Part shown: positions 38,338 to 46,881 of the stretch, in pieces
Position numbering within the stretch: the stretch's first letter is position 1
How the letters are laid out: every line of letters begins with the position of its first letter
NCBI RefSeq assembly: GCF_001436775.1
Contig: NZ_AYZC01000002.1
Location: 1 to 62,716 of the forward strand
DNA length: 62,716 nt
Direction: 5' to 3'
Origin: Lactobacillus acetotolerans DSM 20749 = JCM 3825
GTDB taxonomy: Bacteria; Bacillota; Bacilli; Lactobacillales; Lactobacillaceae
Position numbers and translations under genes: made by a program
The notes under the pieces: generated by a model
Database searches by the model: none
What the model was told of the DNA's origin: nothing
What the model saw: only the letters and a program-made list of their open reading frames with translations

Positions 38338-40017
38338 TTATTTCTTTTCAATAATCATAGGTAAGATCATCGGACGTCTTTCAGTCTTCGAATATAAGAA
38401 GTCTGAAAGATTTTCGATGATTGCTTTACGGATGACGCTTTCTTTTGGTTTATTTGTTTTAGCCATTTCATTTCTAAGAACGTGGTAAATATGCTTCTGA
38501 GCCTGACTAATTAAATCGGTTGATTCACGCATATAAACGAATCCCCGACTAAGAATATCCGGACCAGCCAAAACACGTTTGTGCTTATAATCAACGGTTG
38601 CTACAGCAACAACCAAACCTTCCTCGGAAAGGATCTGTCTGTCTCGTACAACCACGTTTCCGACATCAGCTGTACCAGAAGTATCAACATAAACATCACC
38701 AGCAGGAATACGTCCAGCCATTCTAGCTCCGTTTGGTCCAAAGCAGACCACTTGGCCATTATCTAAGACAAAGGTGTGATTAGGCTTAACGCCAGCTTCT
38801 TGAGCAAGTTTAGTATGGATAACCTGCATTCTGTATTCACCGTGGACAGGGATCATGTAATTAGGTTTGGTTAACCGAACCATCATCTTAAGTTCTTCTT
38901 GACCACCGTGTCCAGAAGTATGGACATTGTTTACCCGTCCATGAATAACGTGAGCCCCGCCTTCCATTAACTTGTTAATCAAATGGTTAACGCTCAATGT
39001 GTTACCTGGAATTGGGTTAGAAGAAAAGATCACGGTGTCACCCGGCTGCAAACTAATTTGTCTGTGGGTACCATTAGCGATCCTAGAAAGGGCAGCTAAT
39101 GGTTCACCTTGAGAGCCGGTACACAGAATCATTGCTTTATCGGGAGGCGTATGGTTAATTTCGTTTGCATCAACGATCAAGCCCTCAGGAACATTTAAAT
39201 ATCCTAAGTCGATCCCGTTTTGAACACCGTTCTCCATGCTTCGTCCGAAAATGGCTACTTTTCTGCCGGTGTCGATTGCCGCTTGAATCGCCGTAGATAC
39301 ACGGTAAAGATTGGAGGCAAAAGTAGCAAAGATAATTCTTCCGTGAATACCAGTGATCATATCATGCAGCGATTTCGCGACGAAACGTTCAGATTTAGTG
39401 AATTGACTGATTTCGGCGTTAGTTGAATCGGAGAGAAGGACAAGTACTCCTTCTTTTCCAAGTTGAGCAATTCTCTGAAAATTCGGTGCTGGTTGGTTCA
39501 TTACTGGTGTCAAATCGAATTTGAAGTCTCCAGTGAATACAACCGTACCGCGTGGTGTGTGAACTGCAATTCCTAACGTATCAGGAATAGAGTGGGTGGT
39601 TCTAAAGAAGGAAACACTTAATTTCTTAAATTTTAGAACAGTATCTTCGTGCTCTTCATGGAGTTCAGTTGTCTTAAGAATCCCATGTTCTTCCAGTTTG
39701 CCTTTGATTAGGGCTAATGCAAATGGGGTTGCGTATACTGGAATTTCAGGAATCTTTTCAAGTAAGAATGGGATACCACCGATGTGGTCTTCGTGCCCGT
39801 GACTCACAACTAAAGCCTTGATTTTCTTTCTGTTCTTAACTAAGTAAGAATAGTCAGAAATTACGTAGTTGATACCAAGAAGATCGTCCTCTGGGAACTT
39901 AATCCCACAGTCCATAACGATAATTTCGTCTTGGTATTGGACACAGTACATATTTTTACCGATTTCATGCAACCCCCCGATTGCAAAAACGGCTACTTCA
40001 TTATTTTTTATTCGCAC
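38338..40017 (-). CDS. rnjA: Ribonuclease J1
   Basis: A metallo-beta-lactamase and beta-CASP nuclease with 5'-3' exonuclease and endonuclease activity, central to mRNA decay. The 559 residues carry the intact metal site HGHEDH (H73, H75, D77, H78), FRTTHSIPD, FTGDFKFD and HTSGHGGQEEL. It follows rpoY after six bases. Compare RNase J2 at 51768-53573, whose metal site is altered. Confidence 0.97.
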   Translation of the reverse strand: MRIKNNEVAVFAIGGLHEIGKNMYCVQYQDEIIVMDCGIKFPEDDLLGINYVISDYSYLVKNRKKIKALVVSHGHEDHIGGIPFLLEKIPEIPVYATPFALALIKGKLEEHGILKTTELHEEHEDTVLKFKKLSVSFFRTTHSIPDTLGIAVHTPRGTVVFTGDFKFDLTPVMNQPAPNFQRIAQLGKEGVLVLLSDSTNAEISQFTKSERFVAKSLHDMITGIHGRIIFATFASNLYRVSTAIQAAIDTGRKVAIFGRSMENGVQNGIDLGYLNVPEGLIVDANEINHTPPDKAMILCTGSQGEPLAALSRIANGTHRQISLQPGDTVIFSSNPIPGNTLSVNHLINKLMEGGAHVIHGRVNNVHTSGHGGQEELKMMVRLTKPNYMIPVHGEYRMQVIHTKLAQEAGVKPNHTFVLDNGQVVCFGPNGARMAGRIPAGDVYVDTSGTADVGNVVVRDRQILSEEGLVVAVATVDYKHKRVLAGPDILSRGFVYMRESTDLISQAQKHIYHVLRNEMAKTNKPKESVIRKAIIENLSDFLYSKTERRPMILPMIIEKK

Positions 40018-40023
40018 TCTGTA

Positions 40024-40251
40024 TTACTTCTTCTGATCGAACGACGTTAATTTAAAATTATCAGCGTGTTCTTTTTCATATTGTAAAGAATTACCCGTTA
40101 ATTCTTGGATGAGTTCAATGTTGTAGGGGGTATTATTTTCAACCATTGTTCTAGCATCTACTAAATTGTTAGCCTTTATATAGAGAGTTTTAGTTGTTTC
40201 TCTTCGGGGACTGACAATTTTGTCTTTTTGATACAAAACTTTGTAGATCAT
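40024..40251 (-). CDS. rpoY: RNA polymerase epsilon subunit
   Basis: A 75-residue protein of the DUF1447/RpoY family ([25 protein letters not shown] is typical; [23 protein letters not shown] follows). It binds the beta' region of Firmicute RNA polymerase. It sits directly upstream of rnjA, its conserved position. AAGGAGA precedes the ATG. The extended -10 at 40328-40336 probably drives both genes. Confidence 0.93.
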   Translation of the reverse strand: MIYKVLYQKDKIVSPRRETTKTLYIKANNLVDARTMVENNTPYNIELIQELTGNSLQYEKEHADNFKLTSFDQKK

Positions 40252-40327
40252 ATTTGTATTCTCCTTATTTAATTGTTTAAAAACGTTCTTATTGTGAATA
40301 CTAAAAAATATTCAACAGCTAGTAAAA

Positions 40328-40352
40328 ATTCTATCATACTTATAGATACAAG
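40328..40352 (-). promoter_or_regulatory. Promoter of rpoY-rnjA with overlapping inverted repeat
   Basis: Read on the reverse strand, TGA plus TAGAAT gives an extended -10 at 40328-40336. Just upstream is an inverted repeat ATACTT-8 bases-AAGTAT (about 40336-40355). The long 5' leader is about 70 bases. The operator idea is a guess. Confidence 0.4.
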
Positions 40353-40404
40353 TATAGAAACAAGTTCAAATGCTTTACCTATTAAAATATGTAAATAAAC
40401 ATAA

Positions 40405-40438
40405 TTTAAAAAGCTGTCAGTATCGACTGGCAGCTTTA
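40405..40438 (-). terminator. Terminator after def
   Basis: AAAGCTGTCAGT (40410-40421) pairs with ACTGGCAGCTTT (40426-40437), one G-T pair. Reading leftwards it is followed by TTTTTAAA, so it ends the def transcript. Confidence 0.85.
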
Positions 40439-40461
40439 AATTAAGTAAAAAAATAAAAGTA

Positions 40462-41016
40462 TTAAGAAATAACGATCGTGTCGTCACTTAACTTAAATGG
40501 GTCTTTCTTATTGATGCGGTCATAGAAGAGGTGGCCATGTAAGTGCTCAATTTCATGTGAAGCAACAATGGCTGGATAATCTTTTAAGTGAATAGTTTTT
40601 TCTTTACCATCTAATGTGTAGTAGTGGATGGTTAATTTATCTGGACGCGGTACGTAACCATTAATTACTTTATCAACGCTTAGGCATCCTTCACCTTCAC
40701 TTAAACAAGCTTGCCTAACTGATTCAGAAATTATTTCTGGATTAACGAAAGTTTCTTTAAAAATTATTTTGCCATTGTCATCAGGTACTAATAATGAAGC
40801 CATTTGCACACTTTCATTTACTTGCGGTGCAGCCAAACCGACGCCGGCACGTAATTGGTGCTTTTTGGCAATTTTAGGATCCTGTGAATTAATCAAATAT
40901 TCCATCATATCATTACCTAATTTTTTATAATGATCACTTAGTGGGAAAGTTAATGGTTTTGCTACTTCCCGTAATATTGGATTACCATCACGGATAATAT
41001 CTTTCATTAAAATCAA
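40462..41016 (-). CDS. def: Peptide deformylase
   Basis: Removes the N-terminal formyl group from new proteins. The 184 residues carry the three motifs: VGLAAPQ, EGCLSV (metal Cys) and HEIEHLHG (metal His pair and catalytic Glu). The start is TTG at 41016, seven bases after GGAG, giving [11 protein letters not shown]. The next in-frame ATG at 41007 would be 16 bases from the ribosome site. It is monocistronic, divergent from typA. Confidence 0.96.
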   Translation of the reverse strand: MILMKDIIRDGNPILREVAKPLTFPLSDHYKKLGNDMMEYLINSQDPKIAKKHQLRAGVGLAAPQVNESVQMASLLVPDDNGKIIFKETFVNPEIISESVRQACLSEGEGCLSVDKVINGYVPRPDKLTIHYYTLDGKEKTIHLKDYPAIVASHEIEHLHGHLFYDRINKKDPFKLSDDTIVIS

Positions 41017-41128
41017 TTGAATTACTCCTTTATAAAAAGTCTTTACTATATATTTTTAACATAACTTGAACCACTTGACTTAATTTTTAATGAATATTGA
41101 ATAAAAAAACTTTACTGAGGTTTAAGCG

Positions 41129-41157
41129 TTGACCGGTATATAGTTAGGTGGTAAAAT
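41129..41157 (+). promoter_or_regulatory. Strong sigma-A promoter upstream of typA
   Basis: TTGACC (41129-41134), a 17-base spacer and TAAAAT (41152-41157). One of the best promoter matches in the window. Transcription should begin near 41164. Confidence 0.75.
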
Positions 41158-41163
41158 CACTTA

Positions 41164-41242
41164 ACGTAACTATACGAATGTAAAACACTTCGATCAGCGC
41201 TCTAAGCGCCGCCGAAACTGTGACAAGGTCACAGTTTTTTTA
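41164..41242 (+). ncRNA. Structured leader or small RNA before typA
   Basis: About 78 bases between the promoter and a classic terminator. Hairpin 1 pairs TTCG (41189-41192) with CGAA (41213-41216) and GCGC (41197-41200) with GCGC (41206-41209). The terminator stem pairs 41215-41224 with 41228-41237 and runs into seven T residues. The two helices share bases 41215-41216. It could be an attenuator of typA or a free small RNA. I do not recognise a known riboswitch class. Confidence 0.6.
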
Positions 41243-41265
41243 TTGAGGAGTGGGGAGGAATACTT

Positions 41266-43107
41266 TTGTCAGAAAAAAGAAGAAACGATCTTAGAAACAT
41301 CGCTATTATTGCCCACGTCGACCACGGTAAGACTACCTTAGTTAACCAATTACTAAGACAGTCTGATACGTTGCCAGAGCATATGCACTTGGAAGACCGG
41401 GCTATGGATTCAAACGCAATTGAGCGTGAACGTGGTATTACCATTTTATCTAAGAATACCGCTGTTAAATATGGTGATACTACCATTAATATTTTGGATA
41501 CACCTGGACACGCAGACTTCGGTGGTGAAGTTGAGCGGATCATGCATATGGTTGACGGTGCGCTTTTGTTAGTTGATGCTTATGAAGGCACCATGCCACA
41601 AACCCGTTTTGTGTTAAAAAAGGCTTTGGAAGCCGGAGTTAAGCCAATTGTTGTTATTAACAAGATTGACCGTCCCGGTGCCCGTCCTAAGAAAGTTTTG
41701 GACGAAGTTCTTGAACTCTTCATTGAATTAGGCGCTAATGATGAACAGCTTGATTTCCCAGTTGTTTACACATCTGCTTTAAACGGTACTTCATCATATG
41801 ATCCAGATCCTAAGAAACAAAAGCACACTATGAAGCCTGTTTTTGACACTATTATCAAGCATATTCCAGCCCCAATTGATAATTCTGACGAACCGCTTCA
41901 ATTCCAGATTACTATGCTTGACTGGGATGACTACGTGGGTCGTATCGGTGTTGGTAGAATTTATCGTGGTAAAGTTAAAGTTGGCGACAACATCACCGTT
42001 ATGAAGCGTGACGGTTCAACGCAAAACTTCCGTGTAACCAAGTTGTTTGGATTCTTTGGTTTGAAACGAATTGAAATTAAAGAAGCCAAAGCCGGGGATA
42101 TTATCGCTATTAGTGGTATCGATAATATTTATGTTGGTGAAACAATTGCTTCGGAGGATCATCCAGAAGCTTTGCCACTTCTTAAGATTGATCCACCGAC
42201 TTTGCAAATGGACTTCGTTGCTAACGATTCACCATTTGCTGGTCAAGAAGGAGATAAGGTTACCCCAAAGAAGCTGGAAGACCGTTTGATTCGTCAAACA
42301 CGGACCGATGTTTCTTTGAAGGTAGAACCAACTGATCAATTAAATGCTTGGACTGTTTCAGGACGTGGTGAACTTCACCTTTCTGTTTTAGTTGAAGAAT
42401 TACGTCGTGAAGGATTTGAATTACAACTTTCACGTCCAAAGGTTATTTACCGTGAAGTTGATGGTGAGATGTGTGAACCATTTGAATCTGTTCAGGTAGA
42501 TGCACCGGATAAATATATTGGTTCAGTTATCGATTCTCTTTCAAAGAGAAAAGGTAAAATGAAGAATATGGAATCTACTGGAAACGGTCAAACCCGTTTG
42601 GACTTCCTAATCCCATCACGTGGTTTAATTGGTTACAACAATGAATTTATGTCTGAAACCGGTGGTTACGGTATTATGAACCACAGTTTTGAAGCGTATA
42701 AGCCAGTTGTTAAGAACTGGGAGCCTGGTCGTTTAAATGGTGCTTTGGTTTCTATTAGTAGGGGTCAATCAACCACTTATTCACTTCAAACAGTTGAACA
42801 GCGTGGTGAATTATTCATCGGTGCCGGTGTTCAGGTATACGAAGGTATGATTGTTGGTGAATCTTCTCGTGATAAGGATATTGCCGTTAACGTTATTAAA
42901 GGTAAGAACTTAACTAACACTCGTGCTGCTGGTAAAGACCATGCCGCTGCGATTAAAGCACCTAAGAAGTTAACGCTCGAGAGTGCTATCGAATTCTTAA
43001 ATGATGATGAATATTGTGAGGTAACCCCTAAGTCTATCCGTCTTCGTAAAAAGATTTTGAATACTTCAGAACGTAAAAAGGCTGATAAGAGACGTAAACA
43101 CAATTAA
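41266..43107 (+). CDS. typA: Ribosome-associated GTPase TypA/BipA
   Basis: A translational GTPase of 613 residues linked to ribosome assembly and stress or cold adaptation. The P-loop [10 protein letters not shown] is near 15-24, the switch II motif DTPGHADFGGEV near 77, and NKID near 131. EF-G-like domains and the BipA-specific C-terminus follow (RGLIGYNNEF, TNTRAAGKDHA). The start is TTG at 41266 with GGGGAGGA upstream. Expression likely depends on read-through of the leader terminator 24 bases before the start. Confidence 0.97.
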   Translation: MSEKRRNDLRNIAIIAHVDHGKTTLVNQLLRQSDTLPEHMHLEDRAMDSNAIERERGITILSKNTAVKYGDTTINILDTPGHADFGGEVERIMHMVDGALLLVDAYEGTMPQTRFVLKKALEAGVKPIVVINKIDRPGARPKKVLDEVLELFIELGANDEQLDFPVVYTSALNGTSSYDPDPKKQKHTMKPVFDTIIKHIPAPIDNSDEPLQFQITMLDWDDYVGRIGVGRIYRGKVKVGDNITVMKRDGSTQNFRVTKLFGFFGLKRIEIKEAKAGDIIAISGIDNIYVGETIASEDHPEALPLLKIDPPTLQMDFVANDSPFAGQEGDKVTPKKLEDRLIRQTRTDVSLKVEPTDQLNAWTVSGRGELHLSVLVEELRREGFELQLSRPKVIYREVDGEMCEPFESVQVDAPDKYIGSVIDSLSKRKGKMKNMESTGNGQTRLDFLIPSRGLIGYNNEFMSETGGYGIMNHSFEAYKPVVKNWEPGRLNGALVSISRGQSTTYSLQTVEQRGELFIGAGVQVYEGMIVGESSRDKDIAVNVIKGKNLTNTRAAGKDHAAAIKAPKKLTLESAIEFLNDDEYCEVTPKSIRLRKKILNTSERKKADKRRKHN

Positions 43108-43120
43108 TGAATGAACTTTA

Positions 43121-43158
43121 AAAGCTGTCATTTCTTGATAGAAGTGGCGGCTTTTTTG
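43121..43158 (+). terminator. Terminator after typA
   Basis: A 15-pair stem (43121-43135 with 43140-43154, several G-T pairs), TGAT loop, then T residues. A TATAAT directly downstream at 43162-43167 may be the -10 box of ftsW. Confidence 0.85.
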
Positions 43159-43205
43159 TTTTATAATGACTAAGATACTTATTTAATCAAAAGGAGACGG
43201 CTCGA

Positions 43206-44390
43206 GTGCGGCGAAAAATTCATTATTTGGATTATCACATTTTAATACCATATTTGTTGCTTGTAATTCTTGGGGTAATTTTAGTTTACTCAGCAAGTTC
43301 AGATATTTTACTGGTTAATGGCTTTAAACCGGCTACTTATGGAATTAAGCAAGCTATTTACGCTATTGTAGCCTTTACCCTTTTTGGCATCCCAATGTTT
43401 GCGTTAAAGCTTAATGTTTTCAAAAGTAGGCGTTTTGTTGCCTGGTTCTTAGCCATTAGTATTTTCCTTTTAGCATTTTTGGTGGTTTTGAAAGTTATTA
43501 AGGGGTCTAGTGCGGCTGTTAATGGTGCCGTTGGCTGGATTAATTTAGGCTTTATTAGCATTCAACCACTTGAAATTGCTAAATTGGCACTGGTCATTTA
43601 CCTTGCCTATGTGTTGAACCGCCGTGACGGTAAATTTCAAAAGGGGCACATTTGGCAAAATTTATCACATCCAGCATTGCTTTCAGCATTTATGATGTGC
43701 CTGGTTATTGTTGAACCAGATTTTGGTGGTACGGCCATTCTCTTCATGATTGTTTTGGTAATGTTCTCCGTATCTGGTGTGCCAACGAAAATCGCTTTGA
43801 GCTGGCTGGTGGGAATTGCCCTAATTGTATTCCTGGTATTTTTCATTGTTATATCTTGGAATCCTAAATTTTTGCAAGACAGTTATCAATTTCAGCGGCT
43901 GATGTCTTTCATGCATCCCTTTAAGCTCGAACGAAAGGGTGGTGCCCAACTGGTTAACTCCTATTATGCAATTCATAACGGTGGTTTATTTGGTGTAGGG
44001 TTAGGTAACAGCATGCAAAAGCGTGGCTATCTGCCAGAACCATATACCGACTTTATTTTGGCTGTTGCAGCCGAAGAAATTGGTGCCATAGGGGCCATCT
44101 TTATCGTTGGCCTGTTGTTCTACTTGATGTGGAGCATTATGGAAGTGGGTATACATGCTACTACTCAATTCAATGCTTTGATTTGTTTTGGTGTAACGAC
44201 TATTATTTTTACAGAGACACTATTTAACGTAGGTGCCGTCTTGGGACTACTTCCTATCACGGGGGTCACGTTGCCGTTTGTTTCTTATGGCGGCTCGTCG
44301 ATGATTGTTTTAACAGCGTCAATCGGATTAGTCCTAAACGTTGCAGCTAATGAAAAGATTAAAAGGGAGGCCGAAGATACGGTCGCATGA
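43206..44390 (+). CDS. ftsW: FtsW/RodA-family SEDS glycosyltransferase
   Basis: A polytopic peptidoglycan polymerase, 394 residues and about ten helices. LVYSASS near the start, GWINLGFISIQPLEIAKLA (with the SEDS signature), VVEPDFGGTAI and NVGAVLGLLPITGVTLPFVSYGGSS are typical. These last residues favour FtsW over RodA, as does the position before ylbG. The start is GTG at 43206 after AGGAG. Its stop overlaps the next ATG. Confidence 0.92.
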   Translation: MRRKIHYLDYHILIPYLLLVILGVILVYSASSDILLVNGFKPATYGIKQAIYAIVAFTLFGIPMFALKLNVFKSRRFVAWFLAISIFLLAFLVVLKVIKGSSAAVNGAVGWINLGFISIQPLEIAKLALVIYLAYVLNRRDGKFQKGHIWQNLSHPALLSAFMMCLVIVEPDFGGTAILFMIVLVMFSVSGVPTKIALSWLVGIALIVFLVFFIVISWNPKFLQDSYQFQRLMSFMHPFKLERKGGAQLVNSYYAIHNGGLFGVGLGNSMQKRGYLPEPYTDFILAVAAEEIGAIGAIFIVGLLFYLMWSIMEVGIHATTQFNALICFGVTTIIFTETLFNVGAVLGLLPITGVTLPFVSYGGSSMIVLTASIGLVLNVAANEKIKREAEDTVA

Positions 44391-44728
44391 GTATTAATCA
44401 AGATTTAGAAAATACTGGTATAACTAAAAGGTTAGGCTTAATTGTCCACCTCAAGCCAGCTAGTGATCAGTACAAGTTACGGCATTTTGGTGATATTGTC
44501 TATTTTTCAAAGAAGTTACGTTACTGCATTTTATACGTTGATAAAAAAGATGCTAAACAAATAATTAATGAAATAAGTAGCTTACCGTTTGTGGTTAAAG
44601 TTGAATCTTCTAAAGAAGAGAGTATCGATTTAGGCAGTGATCATATTGAGCAACAAATTACTGATTTAGCACAAAAAGCTGAAGACAAGTTGCAAAAAGT
44701 GCAGGAAAAGAATAAGGATCAACTGTAA
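44387..44728 (+). CDS. ylbG: YlbG-like DUF2129 protein
   Basis: A 113-residue cytoplasmic protein. KRLGLIVHLKPASDQYKLRHFGDIVYFSKKLRYCILYV is typical of the DUF2129 family. Function is not established. Its place before rsmD-coaD-ylbL is conserved in Bacilli. It overlaps ftsW by four bases and rsmD by one base. Confidence 0.88.
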   Translation: MSINQDLENTGITKRLGLIVHLKPASDQYKLRHFGDIVYFSKKLRYCILYVDKKDAKQIINEISSLPFVVKVESSKEESIDLGSDHIEQQITDLAQKAEDKLQKVQEKNKDQL

Positions 44729-45279
44729 TGAGAATTATTTCAGGTAAATATGCCAAGCGTAACTTATATACGTTGAAAAGCAGAAAAACGAGACCTACTA
44801 GTGATAAAGTCAAAGAATCTTTATTTAATAGTTTAGGTCAGTTTTTTAATGGCGGACAAGTATTAGATCTTTATGGTGGCAGTGGTGCTTTAGGAATTGA
44901 AGCAGTTTCTAGGGGCTGCGAGCATGCCACGATTGTAGATATTAATTATGCAGCTGTGGAAGTTATTCGCAAAAATGTGGCTTTGACTAAGGAAAATAAG
45001 CGTTTTTCTGTTTATAAGATGTCTAGTAATACTGCATTAAATTATTTTGCAAAAAAAGCTTTGAAGTTTGATTTGATTTTTTTAGATCCGCCGTATGCAA
45101 AGCAGAAAATTGCGACTGATATGAAAAAAATGGATGAATTAAATCTTTTAAATGAGAAGGCAATTGTGGTGGCTGAAACTGATGATGAAACTGAATTAGG
45201 TGCGATACCTGATTTTTCTTTGATTAAAGATCATCACTTAGGTAAAACTATTGTCAGAATTTATCGGAAAGGAAACTAA
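44728..45279 (+). CDS. rsmD: 16S rRNA m2G966 methyltransferase
   Basis: A 183-residue SAM-dependent enzyme that methylates G966 of 16S rRNA. MRIISGKYAKRNLYTLK, the SAM loop LDLYGGSGALGIEAVSRG and the catalytic FLDPPYAKQ (NPPY type) are intact. It shares a base with the genes on both sides, so ylbG-rsmD-coaD are tightly coupled. Confidence 0.96.
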   Translation: MRIISGKYAKRNLYTLKSRKTRPTSDKVKESLFNSLGQFFNGGQVLDLYGGSGALGIEAVSRGCEHATIVDINYAAVEVIRKNVALTKENKRFSVYKMSSNTALNYFAKKALKFDLIFLDPPYAKQKIATDMKKMDELNLLNEKAIVVAETDDETELGAIPDFSLIKDHHLGKTIVRIYRKGN

Positions 45280-45773
45280 TGACAGTTGCACTTTTTCCGG
45301 GTAGTTATGATCCAATTACTAATGGGCATGTTGACGTTGCTTTAAAAGCAGCGCAAATTTTTGATAAGGTTTATGTCGCCGTAATGACCAACACTGCCAA
45401 ACAGTATATATTTAGTGCTGATGAACGGGTTAAGTTGGTTCAGGATGCTCTGAAAGGTAATCCCAAAATTGTGGTCTTGAAACGACCTGATGCTTTAACG
45501 GTTAATGTTGCCCGCGAACTGGGGGCTAGCGTGATTGTGCGCGGGGTCAGAAATAGTGATGATTTTCGCTATGAGCAACAAATTGCAGGAATAAATAAGC
45601 AGTTGGATCCAGATGTCCAAACGGTTTTAATGTTTACTGCTTCAAAAAATAGTTTTGTAGCGTCCAGCATGATCAAAGAAGTAGCCAAATTTTCTGGGGA
45701 TGTGAGTGCATTTTTACCTGAAAAATCTGCCCGAGCACTGAAAGAAAAGATGCGACGAAACCATGCAAAATGA
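45279..45773 (+). CDS. coaD: Phosphopantetheine adenylyltransferase
   Basis: Fourth step of coenzyme A synthesis, 164 residues. LFPGSYDPITNGHVDVALKA (the nucleotidyltransferase HxGH-like T/HxGH motif), VRGVRNSDDFRYEQQIAGIN and the C-terminal FVASSMIKEVAKF are diagnostic. It overlaps rsmD by one base and the protease gene by 11 bases. Confidence 0.98.
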   Translation: MTVALFPGSYDPITNGHVDVALKAAQIFDKVYVAVMTNTAKQYIFSADERVKLVQDALKGNPKIVVLKRPDALTVNVARELGASVIVRGVRNSDDFRYEQQIAGINKQLDPDVQTVLMFTASKNSFVASSMIKEVAKFSGDVSAFLPEKSARALKEKMRRNHAK

Positions 45774-46812
45774 GACGAAACAGGCTAAACAGAACAGGAA
45801 TAAAGCTCGTAATTGGCTAATTGCCCTCATAGTTTTGGTCGTGGTGACAGTTGTTGCTTGCTGGCCAACAAATTATTATATTGAAAGCCCTGGTGAAGCT
45901 GTACCTGTTGGGCAATTTATTAAATCTAAGAATAAAAAGCCCAATAATTTTTATTTAGTAACTGTAAGCGAGACTAGTAGGCCGGCTTCGGTAGCCCAAT
46001 ATTTGTGGAGTTACACCAGAAAATTTGATACCCGGATTCCTAGTTCTGAATTACTAGGCGGGCAGACTGGTAGCCAGTATCAAGAATTGCAGGGCTGGTT
46101 TATGGATACCAGCCAGCAAAATGCCATTTACTATGCGGCAAAAAAGGCTGGTCTTAAGCCTAAGTTAAACTATAAGGGTGTTTATGTGTTAAATGTACAG
46201 AAGCACTCTAGCTTTAAGAATAAGCTACAGGTGGGCGATACTGTCCTGGGAGCAAATGGTCACAATTTTCACTCAACTGAAGGAATGATGACCTATTTGC
46301 AAAAACAGAAAATTGGTTCAAAGGTTACCATTTCAGTTTTACGTAATGATGAAAAGAAACTTTTTACAGGAAAAATTGTTCACGTTGAAGGAACAAATAA
46401 GGCTGGTATTGGTATTCAATTAGTTGAGCACGTTAAAGTCACAACTAAACCTAAATTAACTATTAATGCGGGACAAATTGGCGGCCCTTCTGCCGGGTTA
46501 ATGTTTACGTTAACCAGTTATGAAGTCTTTACTAATCACAATTTGACTAAGGGTCATAAAGTTGCGGGTACAGGCACAATTGCTCCCAATGGTCAGGTTG
46601 GAATTATCGGTGGCGCCGATAAAAAGGTTGTGTCTGCAAGTAAAGCCGGTGCAGAAATATTCTTTGCCCCGACTGATTCTACCGGTGTGAAAAAATCTGC
46701 GACGAATTACGTGGTTGCCAAGAAGACTGCTAAACAGATTCATACTAAGATGAAGATTGTACCAGTGAGCTCATTTGAAGATGCGCTTAAGTATTTGAAG
46801 AGTCATTATTAA
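45763..46812 (+). CDS. ylbL: Membrane PDZ/Lon-type protease (YlbL/SepM family)
   Basis: A 349-residue surface serine protease. The N-terminal anchor is at about 17-35 (WLIALIVLVVVTVVACW). A PDZ-like region follows (about 125-205, QVGDTVLGANGHNF). The Lon-type catalytic domain carries S243 in GGPSAGLMF and K287/K288 in GGADKKV, giving the Ser-Lys dyad. In streptococci SepM trims a competence pheromone; no such peptide gene is seen here. It is transcribed with coaD and ends at the 46827-46852 hairpin. Confidence 0.92.
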   Translation: MQNETKQAKQNRNKARNWLIALIVLVVVTVVACWPTNYYIESPGEAVPVGQFIKSKNKKPNNFYLVTVSETSRPASVAQYLWSYTRKFDTRIPSSELLGGQTGSQYQELQGWFMDTSQQNAIYYAAKKAGLKPKLNYKGVYVLNVQKHSSFKNKLQVGDTVLGANGHNFHSTEGMMTYLQKQKIGSKVTISVLRNDEKKLFTGKIVHVEGTNKAGIGIQLVEHVKVTTKPKLTINAGQIGGPSAGLMFTLTSYEVFTNHNLTKGHKVAGTGTIAPNGQVGIIGGADKKVVSASKAGAEIFFAPTDSTGVKKSATNYVVAKKTAKQIHTKMKIVPVSSFEDALKYLKSHY

Positions 46813-46824
46813 TTATATTTTTAG

Positions 46825-46854
46825 AAAGCCCAGACGAAGGTCTGAGCTTTTTTT
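46825..46854 (+). terminator. Terminator before comEA
   Basis: AGC-C-CAGAC pairs with GTCTG-A-GCT (one mismatch) followed by seven T residues. It separates the protease gene from comEA. Confidence 0.8.
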
Positions 46855-46881
46855 GCGTACTTTAATAATGAGGTGATCAAG

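Noticed and set aside
40269-40487. Reverse-strand frame of 72 codons between rpoY and def
   Set aside because: It runs through the def terminator and the rpoY promoter and overlaps the end of def. Its residues are what A+T-rich intergenic DNA would give, and no ribosome site fits.
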